From positions 1-64,000 of the forward strand of contig JBKQIF010000005.1 of assembly GCA_052148435.1 (NCBI GenBank): a stretch of DNA of 64,000 nt, read 5' to 3'. Position 1 is the stretch's first letter, and every line of letters starts with the position of its first letter. The notes beneath the pieces are model-generated. The model was not told where the DNA came from. It worked only from the letters and a program-made list of their open reading frames with translations, and made no database searches. A program made the translations under genes and the position numbers. Shown one piece after another: positions 43,165-52,479 of the stretch. This DNA is from JBEKYD01 sp052148435. GTDB taxonomy: Bacteria > Acidobacteriota > Terriglobia > Bryobacterales > Bryobacteraceae.

Positions 43165-44109
43165 ATGTCGAAACTTCGAGCTCGCGACTCCATGAAGCTG
43201 ATATTGGCGTTGAGCGCAGCACTCCTGATTAACCTGCCTCTGTATGTCTACCAGAACGGCGAACGCTATCTTGCTACATGGGCCATAGCGATTGGCTGGC
43301 CGTTCCTCTTCATCGCCCTGATTGAGCCGTTCCGAAATACCGGTCGCCTCAAGCGCTTTCTTGAGCAGCGGAGCTTCAACGGGATGCTTTTCAGGGCAGT
43401 ACTTTGCAGCCTCCCAATGTTTGTCACCAATGTTTTCGGTGCGGTCTCCCCGACGTTCTACTCTGGTGGCTTGCAGGTTGGAATGATGGTGGGGCTGCTT
43501 ACGCCAACGCGATATGCAACCCTCGACCAGCCGCAGCTCGCCAGCAAACGATACTGGGTGTGGAGCACTGCAGTATTCGGAACGGCCCTGGGATTCGCGG
43601 TTTTCTTATTCGGCGGGCATACGTTCCCTGCGTTAGCCAAGGCCGTTGGCAGCGCGCTGGTTTATGCTGGCGGCTTATGGTTCGGTTTGTTGCTTGGAAA
43701 TCAGGTGACACAATGGGTCGCCGCGCTCGCGCCGACATTTCGACTTTTGCGGCAAATGAGCAGGATTCTGTCGGCATTCGCCGTTGGTTATGTCGCAATC
43801 GTGGTCATATTCGCCACCTATTATGGAGCTACTTGGCGCCTGCAAGGTGCCGGCGCATTCACGGGTATACCCGCAGATCCGAACTTCGCCGTGTTCCTAT
43901 ACTTTTCCCTGGTAACCGCCACGACGGTCGGGTACGGAGACATTGTCCCGCAGTCGCTCGCAGCAAGATCGGTTACTGGTATTGAATCGTTGGTTTGCCT
44001 GGGGTGGACGCTCGTAGTCTTTGCTGCTCTCTCGGTTCGCTTCGCAACTTTCCTTCAGGCCGAGCAGTCTGCAAAGCCGGGCAGCGGGGGTTCAGGGCGA
44101 ACTGGGTAA
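43165..44109 (+). CDS. Ion-channel protein with K+ selectivity filter
   Basis: A 314-residue membrane protein. Six to seven hydrophobic helices precede a pore unit: helix GYVAIVVIFATYYGATW, pore loop with the filter TTVGYGD, and helix SLVCLGWTLVVFAALSVRFA. TVGYGD is diagnostic for potassium selectivity. The N-terminal membrane part is not a typical voltage sensor (no S4-like arginine series is visible). GC content is lower than that of neighbours, so transfer is possible. Confidence 0.85.
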   Translation: MSKLRARDSMKLILALSAALLINLPLYVYQNGERYLATWAIAIGWPFLFIALIEPFRNTGRLKRFLEQRSFNGMLFRAVLCSLPMFVTNVFGAVSPTFYSGGLQVGMMVGLLTPTRYATLDQPQLASKRYWVWSTAVFGTALGFAVFLFGGHTFPALAKAVGSALVYAGGLWFGLLLGNQVTQWVAALAPTFRLLRQMSRILSAFAVGYVAIVVIFATYYGATWRLQGAGAFTGIPADPNFAVFLYFSLVTATTVGYGDIVPQSLAARSVTGIESLVCLGWTLVVFAALSVRFATFLQAEQSAKPGSGGSGRTG

Positions 44110-44541
44110 ATCCTTGGTTTTCCCTCTAGCGCCGAAAACGTTCAAGGCGATCCGGAGAGGTAGGCTGGACAGATCCTGGGAAGTCCGCTTGCGTCCGGAA
44201 ATCCGGGCAACGACACGTGCGGAAGCACATCGCCGGGCCGAAAGCTGACGCCTGCATTGGTAGCGCTCGATTGCTGGCGCGAAATCCCCATGTGCTCAGG
44301 GATCGGGCACTTTTAGCCCATAACCAACTGATTCGGTGGGAGTTGCAGCAGATTCTCCGGATCGGTCCTGGTAAGTCCCACTCCATTCATCTTGAAACGC
44401 TCGAACGATGGTTCGGCGTGAGCAGCTCCCGTCGGACGATGCCGCGGGCGGCCTTTTTTTCGATGTACGTTCCAGTTCCGCCTACAGCCATGTCTCCGTA
44501 CCCCACAAACCGTCCCGCCCGCGCCGTCCTACAATAAGCGC
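44110..44541. other. 432-bp intergenic region
   Basis: No gene can be supported on either strand; the open frames lack family signals and ribosome-binding sites. The region contains the presumed promoter of the DUF1080 gene. No repeats were found. Confidence 0.4.
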
Positions 44542-45354
44542 ATGTCGAGACTGCTGACACCGGGCGCGATGATCTGCTTCCTGGCCGCTGCCGCGCGTCT
44601 GTGGGGCGCGGACAATCAGCTCACCACCCAGGAAAAAGCGGACGGTTGGATTCTGCTTTTTGACGGGCACAGCTTCGCCGGATGGGAAGACCCAGCCAGG
44701 AAATCTCCGACCGGCGATTCCTTCACCATTGCCGATGGTTGCCTGCGCGCCACGCCGCATCCCAGGATCGACGAAGACCTATTCACCGAGCGCACCTGGG
44801 GCGATTTCGAATTCGATTTCGACTGGAAGATTTCGCCCGCCGGCAACAGCGGCGTGAAGTACCGGATTCAGGACCGCATCTTTCTGCTGAGCGAGCTCAA
44901 GCCGCGGTTCGAGGATCTGGCCAACGACTCGGCTCTCCACCGGCGTGCGGATCGGCCGGCCAGGGGGCAGGAGTACGTGGTGGGTTTCGAGTATCAGATC
45001 ACTGATAACGCCGCCAATCCCGACGCCGTCCGGAACGGCCCGCTGCACCGCACCGCCGCGCTGTACGACATCTCCGCGCCGCTCAAAGACGCCACCCGGC
45101 CGGTGGGCGAGTTCAATCGTTCGCGGCTGATCGTGAAAGGCAAACACGTCGAGCACTGGCTGAATGGCGAGAAAGTGGTCGATGCCGGCCTGGACGCTCC
45201 CGAGGTGGCCGCCGCCATGGCGAAGCGCTGGGGCGCGGGCACTCCGATCTACAAGCTGCTGGTCGGGCAGCCGCGCCAACAATGCCGGATTTCGCTCCAG
45301 AACCATAACGATGAGGCATGGTTCAAGAACCTCAAAATCCGGGAGTTGAATTGA
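44542..45354 (+). CDS. DUF1080 (3-keto-disaccharide hydrolase-like) secreted protein
   Basis: A 270-residue exported protein with a signal peptide ending near residue 23. ILLFDGHSFAGWEDP, FEFDFDWKISPAGNSGVKYR, the GFEYQITDN strand and HVEHWLNGEKVVDAG are the LamG-like DUF1080 signature. Members include glucoside 3-ketohydrolases and many uncharacterised acidobacterial proteins. It is followed after 4 bp by an SDR oxidoreductase gene, which could fit 3-keto-sugar metabolism, although the SDR looks generic. Confidence 0.9.
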   Translation: MSRLLTPGAMICFLAAAARLWGADNQLTTQEKADGWILLFDGHSFAGWEDPARKSPTGDSFTIADGCLRATPHPRIDEDLFTERTWGDFEFDFDWKISPAGNSGVKYRIQDRIFLLSELKPRFEDLANDSALHRRADRPARGQEYVVGFEYQITDNAANPDAVRNGPLHRTAALYDISAPLKDATRPVGEFNRSRLIVKGKHVEHWLNGEKVVDAGLDAPEVAAAMAKRWGAGTPIYKLLVGQPRQQCRISLQNHNDEAWFKNLKIRELN

Positions 45355-45358
45355 TACC

Positions 45359-46147
45359 ATGCCGGGACTGGCTCTAATTACCGGGGCGTCGAGCGGGCTG
45401 GGCGCCGTTTTCGCCAAACAACTGGCGGCAAGGGGATACAACCTTTTGCTGGTGGCGCGGCGGGGCGATCGCCTGGAGGCGTTGGCGAAGGATCTGGGCT
45501 GGCAGCACCGCGTCCGGGTGGAAACCCTGGCCGCGGACCTTACCACGGCGGAGGGACTCGGCGCCGTTGAGCAACGCATCTATGCCGCCGAAGACCTGGA
45601 AATCCTGGTGAACAACGCCGGCTTCGGCACCACGGGCAAGTTCTTTCAGTCGGACATCGAGGTGCAGGAGGAAATGCATCGCCTGCACGTGCTGGCCCCG
45701 CTGCGGCTGACGCGGGCCGCGCTGGAGGGCATGGTGGAGCGCGGCCGCGGAGGCGTGATCCTGGTATCGTCGGTGGCCGCATTCCTGGCCGGGCCGGGCA
45801 GCGTGAGTTACTGCGCCACCAAGCGTTGGATGAACGCCTTCGCGGAAGGATTGTCGCTGGAGCTTGCCAGCGCCGGTACGCCGGTAAAAATGCAGGCGCT
45901 CTGTCCCGGCTACACCCACACCGAATTTCACGACCGGCTGGGTTTCGACCGCGGGCGAATTCCGAAGTTCCTGTGGCTGGAGGCGGATTTCGTGGTGGCG
46001 GAGTCGTTGAAGGCTTTCGACCGCGACCGCTTGATCGTAGTCCCCGGCTGGCAGTACAAACTGGTGGTGCTGCTCAGTAAGCTGCTGCCAATGGCGCTGC
46101 TGCGGGAGTTTTCGAAGCGCCAGCAGAAGGCGCTCGGCAGAGATTGA
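45359..46147 (+). CDS. Short-chain dehydrogenase/reductase
   Basis: A 262-residue Rossmann enzyme of the DltE/YqjQ-like group. The nucleotide motif is ITGASSGLG, followed by LVNNAGFG, the catalytic Ser in ILVSSVAAF and YCATK. After the active site CPGYTHTEFHDRLGF is typical of this group. The substrate is unknown. A C-terminal hydrophobic helix (YKLVVLLSKLLPMALL) suggests membrane association. It is probably co-transcribed with the DUF1080 gene. Confidence 0.9.
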   Translation: MPGLALITGASSGLGAVFAKQLAARGYNLLLVARRGDRLEALAKDLGWQHRVRVETLAADLTTAEGLGAVEQRIYAAEDLEILVNNAGFGTTGKFFQSDIEVQEEMHRLHVLAPLRLTRAALEGMVERGRGGVILVSSVAAFLAGPGSVSYCATKRWMNAFAEGLSLELASAGTPVKMQALCPGYTHTEFHDRLGFDRGRIPKFLWLEADFVVAESLKAFDRDRLIVVPGWQYKLVVLLSKLLPMALLREFSKRQQKALGRD

Positions 46148-46242
46148 AAACCAAGCTCTCTCAACCCAAATTCCACAGCGCCCCGGGGGGAGCGGCGCCG
46201 GCGAAGTGGAAAGCTGACCGCCGATCGCGGAGAGCTTTCGAG

Positions 46243-47577
46243 TCACTCCGGCAGCGGCTGTCCTTTGGTTTCCGGCGCAATGGTCAGGGCGGCCAGGCCC
46301 ACCAGAAACACCGAGCACATGGTGACGCCCGCGTAGCGCATGGCGTCCGGCCCGTGGTAGACGCGGCTGGTGAGAAGGCCCAGGCTGAGCGGTCCGGCGG
46401 CGGCCACCAGGCGGCCGACGTTATAGCAGAAGCTGGTGCCGGTGCTGCGCAGGCGGGTTGGAAACAGTTCCGGCAAATAGATGGCGTAGCCGCCGAACAG
46501 GGCAAGCTGGGTGAAGCCCATCAGCGGAATCATCCAGAAGATATCGGCCAGGGTCTTGAGATTCCAAAAGGTGAACGCAGTCATTCCCATGGCCGCCAGG
46601 AAACTCACCGCGAACGCCCGGCGCCGGTTAGTGCGTTGGGTGAGCCAGGTGAAAGCGTGGACGCCGAAAAAGCTGCCGAAGTTTTGCAGCAGGCTGGTAA
46701 CGCCGATCCAGGTGGTGACGCTCCCCGCCACAACCAGCTCGGGCATTCCCTCGGCGCGAAAAGTCTTCTCGAGCACGGGCCGGAACAGGTCATAGCTGAA
46801 GAAGCCGATGCCCCACAACCCTACCACGCCGGCAAAGGCCAGCAGCAGGCCGGCGATGGAATTGCGGCGCCAGCGCGGGTTGGTGAACAGGTCGGAGAAG
46901 GAGCCAAGCTTCTCCTTCGCCGCGCGCGCCTTCAGCCAGCTTTCCGGCTCTTTCAGTTTCTTGAAAACCACCAGCGCCAATGGGGCCGGGAGCGCGCCCG
47001 CCAGAAACTCGTAGCGCCACGCGCTGTGAATCACCCCCGCCTGCTGGACTTGCCCCAGAGCGATTACGGTCAGCGCGGCGATCATATTGCCCACCGCGGA
47101 AAACGCCTGCACCATGCCGAGCGCGTAGGGCCGCGCCCGCTCGGGCACCACCTCCGCCACCAGCGCCACCCCTACGGCGAATTGCCCGCCCACTCCCAGG
47201 CCGCACAAAAAGCGATAGACGTTAAAATCCCAGACCGCGGTCGAAAACAGGCTCAACCCGGTAAAGACGGTGTAGCACAGGATGGTGAGCATCATGGTGC
47301 GGGCGCGGCCCAGGCGGTCGCCCAGCACCCCGAATATGACGCCGCCCAGCGCCCACCCGATCATGAAGACCGAGGTTGCGATTCCGGCCTGTTCGTCCAC
47401 CATCGACCCGGACGCGCCGGGCCCCAGCAAATCGCGGATGGCCGGCTTGCGCGCCAGATTGAACAACTGCTGCGCCATGGTGTCGAACATCCACCCGACC
47501 GCAGCCACCGCCACGACGAACCACTGATAACGGGAAAGGTCCCTGTACCAGACGTAGCGGGCCGGTTCACTGGACAT
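46243..47577 (-). CDS. MFS transporter (sugar/organic-acid porter type)
   Basis: A 444-residue transporter with twelve predicted helices. The loop 2-3 motif GVLGDRLGRART, VYRFLCGLGVGGQFAVGVAL and the loop 8-9 equivalent mark the metabolite:H+ symporter/sugar porter branch; YLPELFPTRLRSTGTSFCYN is also characteristic. The substrate cannot be told. The ATG at 47577 begins a normal hydrophilic N-terminus. Confidence 0.88.
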   Translation of the reverse strand: MSSEPARYVWYRDLSRYQWFVVAVAAVGWMFDTMAQQLFNLARKPAIRDLLGPGASGSMVDEQAGIATSVFMIGWALGGVIFGVLGDRLGRARTMMLTILCYTVFTGLSLFSTAVWDFNVYRFLCGLGVGGQFAVGVALVAEVVPERARPYALGMVQAFSAVGNMIAALTVIALGQVQQAGVIHSAWRYEFLAGALPAPLALVVFKKLKEPESWLKARAAKEKLGSFSDLFTNPRWRRNSIAGLLLAFAGVVGLWGIGFFSYDLFRPVLEKTFRAEGMPELVVAGSVTTWIGVTSLLQNFGSFFGVHAFTWLTQRTNRRRAFAVSFLAAMGMTAFTFWNLKTLADIFWMIPLMGFTQLALFGGYAIYLPELFPTRLRSTGTSFCYNVGRLVAAAGPLSLGLLTSRVYHGPDAMRYAGVTMCSVFLVGLAALTIAPETKGQPLPE

Positions 47578-47677
47578 GAAGAAGCTATTCTCCCACGCGG
47601 AGGCGCCGGCGGAGGATGTGGCAGGCGCTATCCGGCGAGGAATGACAGACCACAAAGTGCGATGGTCTATCCCACTG

Positions 47678-48184
47678 CTAGTGAGCCGTGAACGGCAATT
47701 CGGCGACGGTGTTCTCCCACTCCATCCGCAACTTGCCGGCGTGCGGGCCGGCCGGGGAAAGGGTGATCTTCCAGGCTTCGACGGGGGCGGACTGGGTGGA
47801 TATGTTCAGCGCCACGCGGCCCAGGTCGCGGTCCTGGTGATACTCCAGGCCCCACTGACCGGTTTGCTTGTTGATTACCAGCTCCCATTGTTTGGAGTCG
47901 GGAAACACGAACAGGGTGTAATCGCCTTTGGGGATTTTCAATCCGCCCAGGTCGAGCTCGGCATCGGTGTGGAGAGCCGTGGCCTCGTTGGCGCCGGCGC
48001 GCCACACCTTGCCATAGGGCACCAAACCGCCGAAGATTTTGCGCCCGTGCATGGAGGGCGCGTGATAGTCGATGCGAACGGTCTTACCGTCGATGGCGAC
48101 CGATGTGGTGGCGGCCGGGCTGGTGTAGCCTTGGGCGAAGAGCAGGCCGGCCCCCAGCAGGACCGCGAAGAGTGGACGTAGCAT
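47678..48184 (-). CDS. DUF2911-family secreted protein
   Basis: A 168-residue protein with signal peptide MLRPLFAVLLGAGLLFA. The family pattern is evident: IDYHAPSMHGRKIFGGLVPY, GKVWRAGANEATALHTDAEL, IPKGDYTLFVFPD. The function is unknown; it is common in acidobacteria and Bacteroidetes. It follows pepA by ten bases on the same strand and is likely in one transcript. Confidence 0.88.
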   Translation of the reverse strand: MLRPLFAVLLGAGLLFAQGYTSPAATTSVAIDGKTVRIDYHAPSMHGRKIFGGLVPYGKVWRAGANEATALHTDAELDLGGLKIPKGDYTLFVFPDSKQWELVINKQTGQWGLEYHQDRDLGRVALNISTQSAPVEAWKITLSPAGPHAGKLRMEWENTVAELPFTAH

Positions 48185-48194
48185 GGTTCCCAGT

Positions 48195-49643
48195 TTACCG
48201 CCAGTCCATGGCGAGGCGAACCAGGGTTCGCACGGGCAGGCCGGTGGGGCCTTTGGCCATGTAGGGTTTGCTCTCGTCGAGCCAGGCGGTGCCGGCGATA
48301 TCCAGGTGCACCCATGGGGTCTCGCCGGCAAATTCCTGGAGAAACCTGGCGGCGGTAATGGCTCCTCCCCAGCGGCCGCCCACGTTGGCGAGATCGGCGA
48401 AGGCGGATTTCAGGTATTCGATGTAATCGTCGTCGAGGGGCATGGGCCACATCCGCTCCGCCTCGGCTTTGGAGGCAGCCAGCACACGGTCGCGGAGGGC
48501 GTCGTCACTCGAAAACAGGCCCACCTGCAAGTGGCCGAGGGCCACCACGATGGCGCCGGTTAGAGTGGCTGCGTCCACCAGGTGGGTACAACCCTGGCGC
48601 CGGGCATAGGTCAACGCGTCCGCCAGAATCAGCCGGCCTTCGGCATCGGTGTTGATGACTTCGATGGTCTTGCCGCTCATGGCGGTGACGATGTCGCCCG
48701 GGCGCTGCGCCCGGCTGCCCAGCATGTTCTCCACGGCGGGGATGAATGCCGTAACCGGAATGGCGGGCTTGAGTTGGGCGATGGCGCGCATGGCGCCGAT
48801 CATGGCCGCGCCGCCGGACATGTCGTACTTCATTTTTTCCATGCCCTCGGCCCCCTTGATGGAGATGCCGCCGGTGTCGAAGGTCACGCCCTTGCCGACC
48901 AGTCCCAGATGGGTAGCGTTCCCTTCCGCTACCGGCCAATAGCGCAGCACGATGAGACATGGCGGCTCGGCGCTGCCCTGCGCCACGCCCAGCAGAGCGC
49001 CCATGCCCAGCTTCTCCATAGTCTCGCGATCGAGCACCTCGCAGCCCAGGCCGAAGGTCTCGGCAACCTGGCGAGCCGCTTCGGCCAGCTTGAGCGGCGG
49101 CAGCAGGTTGGCGGGCTCGTTGGCCAGGCCGCGAGTGAAGTTCTGCGCCTCACCCAGAACGCGCCCGCGCTCCACCGCCGCCGCCAGCGCTGCGCCACCC
49201 TCCGGCGCGGCCACGGCGAAAGCGTCCGCGAATTTCTTGTCGTCTCCGGTCTTCAGGCGGTCGGGCTCGTAGTTGCCGAGCAACGCGCCCTCCGCCGCGG
49301 CCGAAGCGTAATCCGCACCTGCCAGCTCACCTTCCAGCAGCAGGGCGATATTCTTGATGGACCTGCTCTTCAAATGCCGCACCGCCGCCGCGGCGAGCTT
49401 CCGCAATTCACCGGAATTGAATTTTTCCGGCTTGCCCGCGCCCGCCAGCAGCACTCGCTGCGCGGCCAATCCGGCGGGCTTGTGCAGCAGGGTGAATTCC
49501 AGCGCCTTCCCCGCGACTTCGCCATCGTCGGCCAGTTCCGCCGCGCCGAAGCGCGTTTCCTTCTTCCCTTCAAATACCGGCACAATCAGGGCGCCGGCCG
49601 CAATCTGTTCCAGAGGCTTCGATTCAAAAGAAATCTGCATCAT
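48195..49643 (-). CDS. pepA: Leucyl aminopeptidase
   Basis: A 482-residue M17 aminopeptidase releasing N-terminal residues from peptides. The catalytic domain holds LVGKGVTFDTGGISIK, the Asp ligands in MKYDMSGGAAMIG and the hallmark VINTDAEGRLILADAL; the hexamer contact GGRWGGAITAARFLQEF is also present. The N-terminal macro-like domain (about 1-170) is complete. In some bacteria PepA also binds DNA. Confidence 0.94.
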   Translation of the reverse strand: MMQISFESKPLEQIAAGALIVPVFEGKKETRFGAAELADDGEVAGKALEFTLLHKPAGLAAQRVLLAGAGKPEKFNSGELRKLAAAAVRHLKSRSIKNIALLLEGELAGADYASAAAEGALLGNYEPDRLKTGDDKKFADAFAVAAPEGGAALAAAVERGRVLGEAQNFTRGLANEPANLLPPLKLAEAARQVAETFGLGCEVLDRETMEKLGMGALLGVAQGSAEPPCLIVLRYWPVAEGNATHLGLVGKGVTFDTGGISIKGAEGMEKMKYDMSGGAAMIGAMRAIAQLKPAIPVTAFIPAVENMLGSRAQRPGDIVTAMSGKTIEVINTDAEGRLILADALTYARRQGCTHLVDAATLTGAIVVALGHLQVGLFSSDDALRDRVLAASKAEAERMWPMPLDDDYIEYLKSAFADLANVGGRWGGAITAARFLQEFAGETPWVHLDIAGTAWLDESKPYMAKGPTGLPVRTLVRLAMDWR

Positions 49644-50650
49644 TCAGATTGTATCCGCAAGTCGGAGGCGGGCGGGCGACGGGAGAGTGGAGAAATCGCC
49701 AGATACTCGGGGAAGAGATGTAAAGCGAAGGCCGCCGGCCGGCCTCGCTCCGTTCGGCATAGATGGTTTTGTTTCAGTTGTATAGCGGCAGAGATGGGTT
49801 CGTTCAGCAACGGCGGTTGGGGGGCGCTTTTGTGCATTCCTGTGCATCCTTGGGCACCCGGCCGTTGTAGGGCGGTTGGCAACCTGCGCGCGGATCGGCA
49901 ATCGGCGCCGGTCCACAGTTGAGGACCGGGCACGAGGCGTTCGCCGCGGTCCCAGCGTTGCCAACCTGCCCCGCAGGGAGGCAAGTGGTTTTGTTTCAGC
50001 TTTCTGCCGGCAGAGATGGGTTCGTTCGGTAACTTCCGCGCGTGGGAAAGCCAATGGCCCGTGGCGGCTTCCATTTGTGCACTTTTGTGCATCGGAAGTG
50101 GCGGCAGGTTTCGCCGCATGGACAGAACTCCCGGAACGCGCGGCCGAAAGATTGGGTCCCCTTGAAGTCATCGTCATCCCGCCACCAGGATACAACGGCG
50201 GCTTGGCGGTAGGCAGGGGAAGTGCTTTATATTCAATGAAGAAATGGTTGTGACCGCGAATCCGCTGGAATGTTTCGCAGGGGCTGCCGTCTCCCCCGTC
50301 CCTGGTTTCCCCAGCGCTTAAGCAATAATGAACCCGCGTCGCGTAAAGCTAGCGTATACTCGCTTCCGGAAGGTTAGAGAGCGGAGGTTAATTCCGAAGG
50401 TTCAGATGGCTGAGATTCTGACGACCGTTCTCTCCATGCTTTATTCTGCGATCTTTCCGTACTTCTTTACATTGGGGCGGAACTCAGGCGCGAGTCCGAT
50501 CCCAACTCGCTTTGGGCTCGGCTTTACGACAGAAGTCAACGGTTTCTACGCAGGCATTCTACCCTTGCTCGCATCGATGGGCATATCTATATGAATTACT
50601 ATTTGCCAATTTTTCGGCCGGTCCGGCCTTCACTTCTGGGTACGGCATGG
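49644..50650. other. ~1-kb intergenic region with short repeats
   Basis: No gene with support. Two imperfect 48-bp direct repeats (49764-49811, 49986-50033) contain TGGTTTTGTTTCAG and GGCAGAGATGGGTTCGTTC. A frame at 50328-50594 (88 residues, with a hydrophobic stretch MAEILTTVLSMLYSAIFPYF) is open but has no recognised family or context. The last part is the downstream region of the RelE gene. Confidence 0.45.
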
Positions 50651-50917
50651 TCATCGGTAGGTTTTCTCATTGCGGAGGAGAACGGCGAGCACTTCCACCG
50701 TGTTCGTTGGATGGATGGGTTTGAAAATAATGCGATATCGGCCCGACACCTTCCGGTAGTGGCCTTTATGGTCCTTTCCTTTGAGCGGCTTCACGAGACC
50801 GCGGAAGGGGTCCTCTGCGAACGCGGCGATGTCGTCGACGACGCGTTGCCGCCGGTCGGGTGGCATCGCTTTAAGCTGTTTTGAGGCGCCGTCGTGAATG
50901 TGGACGGTCCAGGTCAT
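50651..50917 (-). CDS. relE: RelE-type toxin
   Basis: An 88-residue RelE/ParE-superfamily toxin: WTVHIHDGASKQLKAMPPDR, KPLKGKDHKGHYRKVSGRYR, and the C-terminal VLAVLLRNEKTYR with the final basic/aromatic residues. Ribosome-dependent mRNA cleavage is the likely activity. It overlaps the antitoxin gene by 47 bp, more than usual. Confidence 0.87.
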   Translation of the reverse strand: MTWTVHIHDGASKQLKAMPPDRRQRVVDDIAAFAEDPFRGLVKPLKGKDHKGHYRKVSGRYRIIFKPIHPTNTVEVLAVLLRNEKTYR

Positions 50918-51185
50918 GGCGAAGTTGGGCGAGGCTCACGAATTTTCCCTCGCGCATCTCCCGTTCGGCCTTCTTCACGAGCGCGCTCTCTTCGGGAGTG
51001 AGTACGTCATCGGGATCAACCACGCGCCGAGGCTTGATGAGCACGCCGTTTTGCGTTTGAGCGAACGCTACAAAATCGCCCTCCCGGATGTTAAGGGTTT
51101 CGAGCATATCCCGCGGAATCACCACTTGGCGCCGCTGGCCAACGCGGCCGATCCGCTCTTGGGTTGTGGTCGATTTCACTCCCAT
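50871..51185 (-). CDS. AbrB-type antitoxin
   Basis: A 104-residue antitoxin. The N-terminal swapped-hairpin AbrB domain is RIGRVGQRRQVVIPRDMLET, NIREGDFVAFAQTQNGVLIK; the tail LTPEESALVKKAEREMREGK binds the toxin. The ATG at 51185 lies about one base after the predicted transcription start. It is the first gene of the pair and likely represses its own promoter. Confidence 0.87.
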   Translation of the reverse strand: MGVKSTTTQERIGRVGQRRQVVIPRDMLETLNIREGDFVAFAQTQNGVLIKPRRVVDPDDVLTPEESALVKKAEREMREGKFVSLAQLRHDLDRPHSRRRLKTA

Positions 51186-51192
51186 ACCCTTC

Positions 51193-51220
51193 AGAGTATC
51201 TGACGATCAGAATATGTCAA
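51193..51220 (-). promoter_or_regulatory. Promoter with overlapping operator of AbrB/RelE pair
   Basis: On the minus strand TTGACA (51220-51215), a 16-bp spacer and TACTCT (51198-51193). The spacer holds the imperfect palindrome TATTCTGA-TCG-TCAGATA (51214-51197), a good antitoxin operator. The transcript would start at or next to the ATG at 51185. Confidence 0.75.
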
Positions 51221-51266
51221 GCGCCGGGGGAGGGTTGGCGCCGGTGGAACCGCGGCGCCGCGGCCA

Positions 51267-52289
51267 TCACTTCCCGGCGAAAAGATGGATGGCCAGATAG
51301 CTCACCGAGGCGATTGCGGCGGCCATGGGGATGGTCAGGACCCAGCCGGACATAATGTTGGTGGCGATGCCCCAACGCACGGCCTTGAGGCGGTGAATGC
51401 TGCCCACGCCGGCGATGGCGCCGGCGATGGCGTGGGTGGTGGAGACCGGCAGGCCGAGGTGGGTGGCGAACAGCACGGCGCCGGCGGCCCCGGTTTCGGC
51501 GCAGAAACCGCTGCGGGGCTTGAGCCGGGTCAGGCGGGTGCCCATGGTGCGTACGATCCGCCAGCCTCCGCTCAGCGTCCCGAGAGCGATGGCCGCGTAG
51601 GCCGATACAATCACCCACAATGGCACGTCGAAGGTCTTCTGGTAATGCGCCGCCACCAGCAAGCCGGTGATGACACCCATGGTCTTCTGCGCGTCGTTGG
51701 AGCCGTGCGAGAGGCTGAACGCGGCGGCCGAGAGCAACTGGAACCGACGGAAATAAGTATCCATCTTCGCCGGGCTCGAGTTTCGGAACAGCCAATACAC
51801 CGCCACCATCAGCATATATGCCGAAACCAGGCCGATCAGGGGCGCCAGGAAAATGAACGCCACCGTCAGGCCCCATTGCCCCGCGATCAGTCCTTCGAGC
51901 GCGTGGCCCAAACCGCGGGTGATCGCCGCCCGCGCCATGGCTGCCCCGGCATAGCCGCCGATCAGCGCGTGCGAGCTGCTGGTAGGCAACCCCAGCCACC
52001 ACGTGATCAGGTCCCAGAGAATCGCGCCCACCAGCGCCGCCAGAATCACGTAGGGCGTCACCACATCCAGGTTCACGAACCCTTGGCCCATGGTCTTCGC
52101 CACCGCGGTGCCGAACACGAACGCGGCCAAGAAATTGAAGAACGCGGCCCAAATCACGGCCTGGCCCGGCGTGAGCACCCGCGTCGCCACCACCGTGGCG
52201 ATAGAATTGGCGGCGTCGTGAAAGCCGTTGATGTAGTCGAAGATCAAAGCGATGGCGATGATCCCCGCCACCAGGGTGAAGACCGGCAT
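51267..52289 (-). CDS. pit: Low-affinity inorganic phosphate transporter (PiT family)
   Basis: A 340-residue membrane protein with the duplicated PiT signatures FDYINGFHDAANSIATVVAT (N-terminal) and SLSHGSNDAQKTMGVITGLL (C-terminal), plus GLPTSSSHALIGG and GLPVSTTHAIAGA. It imports phosphate with a cation. The DUF47 gene upstream on the same strand is its usual partner. Confidence 0.95.
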   Translation of the reverse strand: MPVFTLVAGIIAIALIFDYINGFHDAANSIATVVATRVLTPGQAVIWAAFFNFLAAFVFGTAVAKTMGQGFVNLDVVTPYVILAALVGAILWDLITWWLGLPTSSSHALIGGYAGAAMARAAITRGLGHALEGLIAGQWGLTVAFIFLAPLIGLVSAYMLMVAVYWLFRNSSPAKMDTYFRRFQLLSAAAFSLSHGSNDAQKTMGVITGLLVAAHYQKTFDVPLWVIVSAYAAIALGTLSGGWRIVRTMGTRLTRLKPRSGFCAETGAAGAVLFATHLGLPVSTTHAIAGAIAGVGSIHRLKAVRWGIATNIMSGWVLTIPMAAAIASVSYLAIHLFAGK

Positions 52290-52479
52290 CGCTAGGGCAC
52301 GCGCAACGGGGAAAGCCGCCGAAAAGGCGGCTGCAGCCAGGATTGGCTGCCCCAGCCTGTAAGCCGAAGCGAGGCGAGTCGAGCCCTGGGGAACAAGAAC
52401 GCCGAGACGAATCTCGGCGCTGCAGGCAAGAATGCCCGCGCCACGAGCGGCGCTGTCCAGCTATTTATGGGGCGCTGCA

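Noticed and set aside
44110..44541. Transposase remnant upstream of the DUF1080 gene
   Set aside because: No transposase motif or terminal inverted repeat could be found.
50328..50594. An 88-residue hydrophobic ORF
   Set aside because: There is no homology pattern, no ribosome-binding site and no genetic context. It was not listed as a gene.
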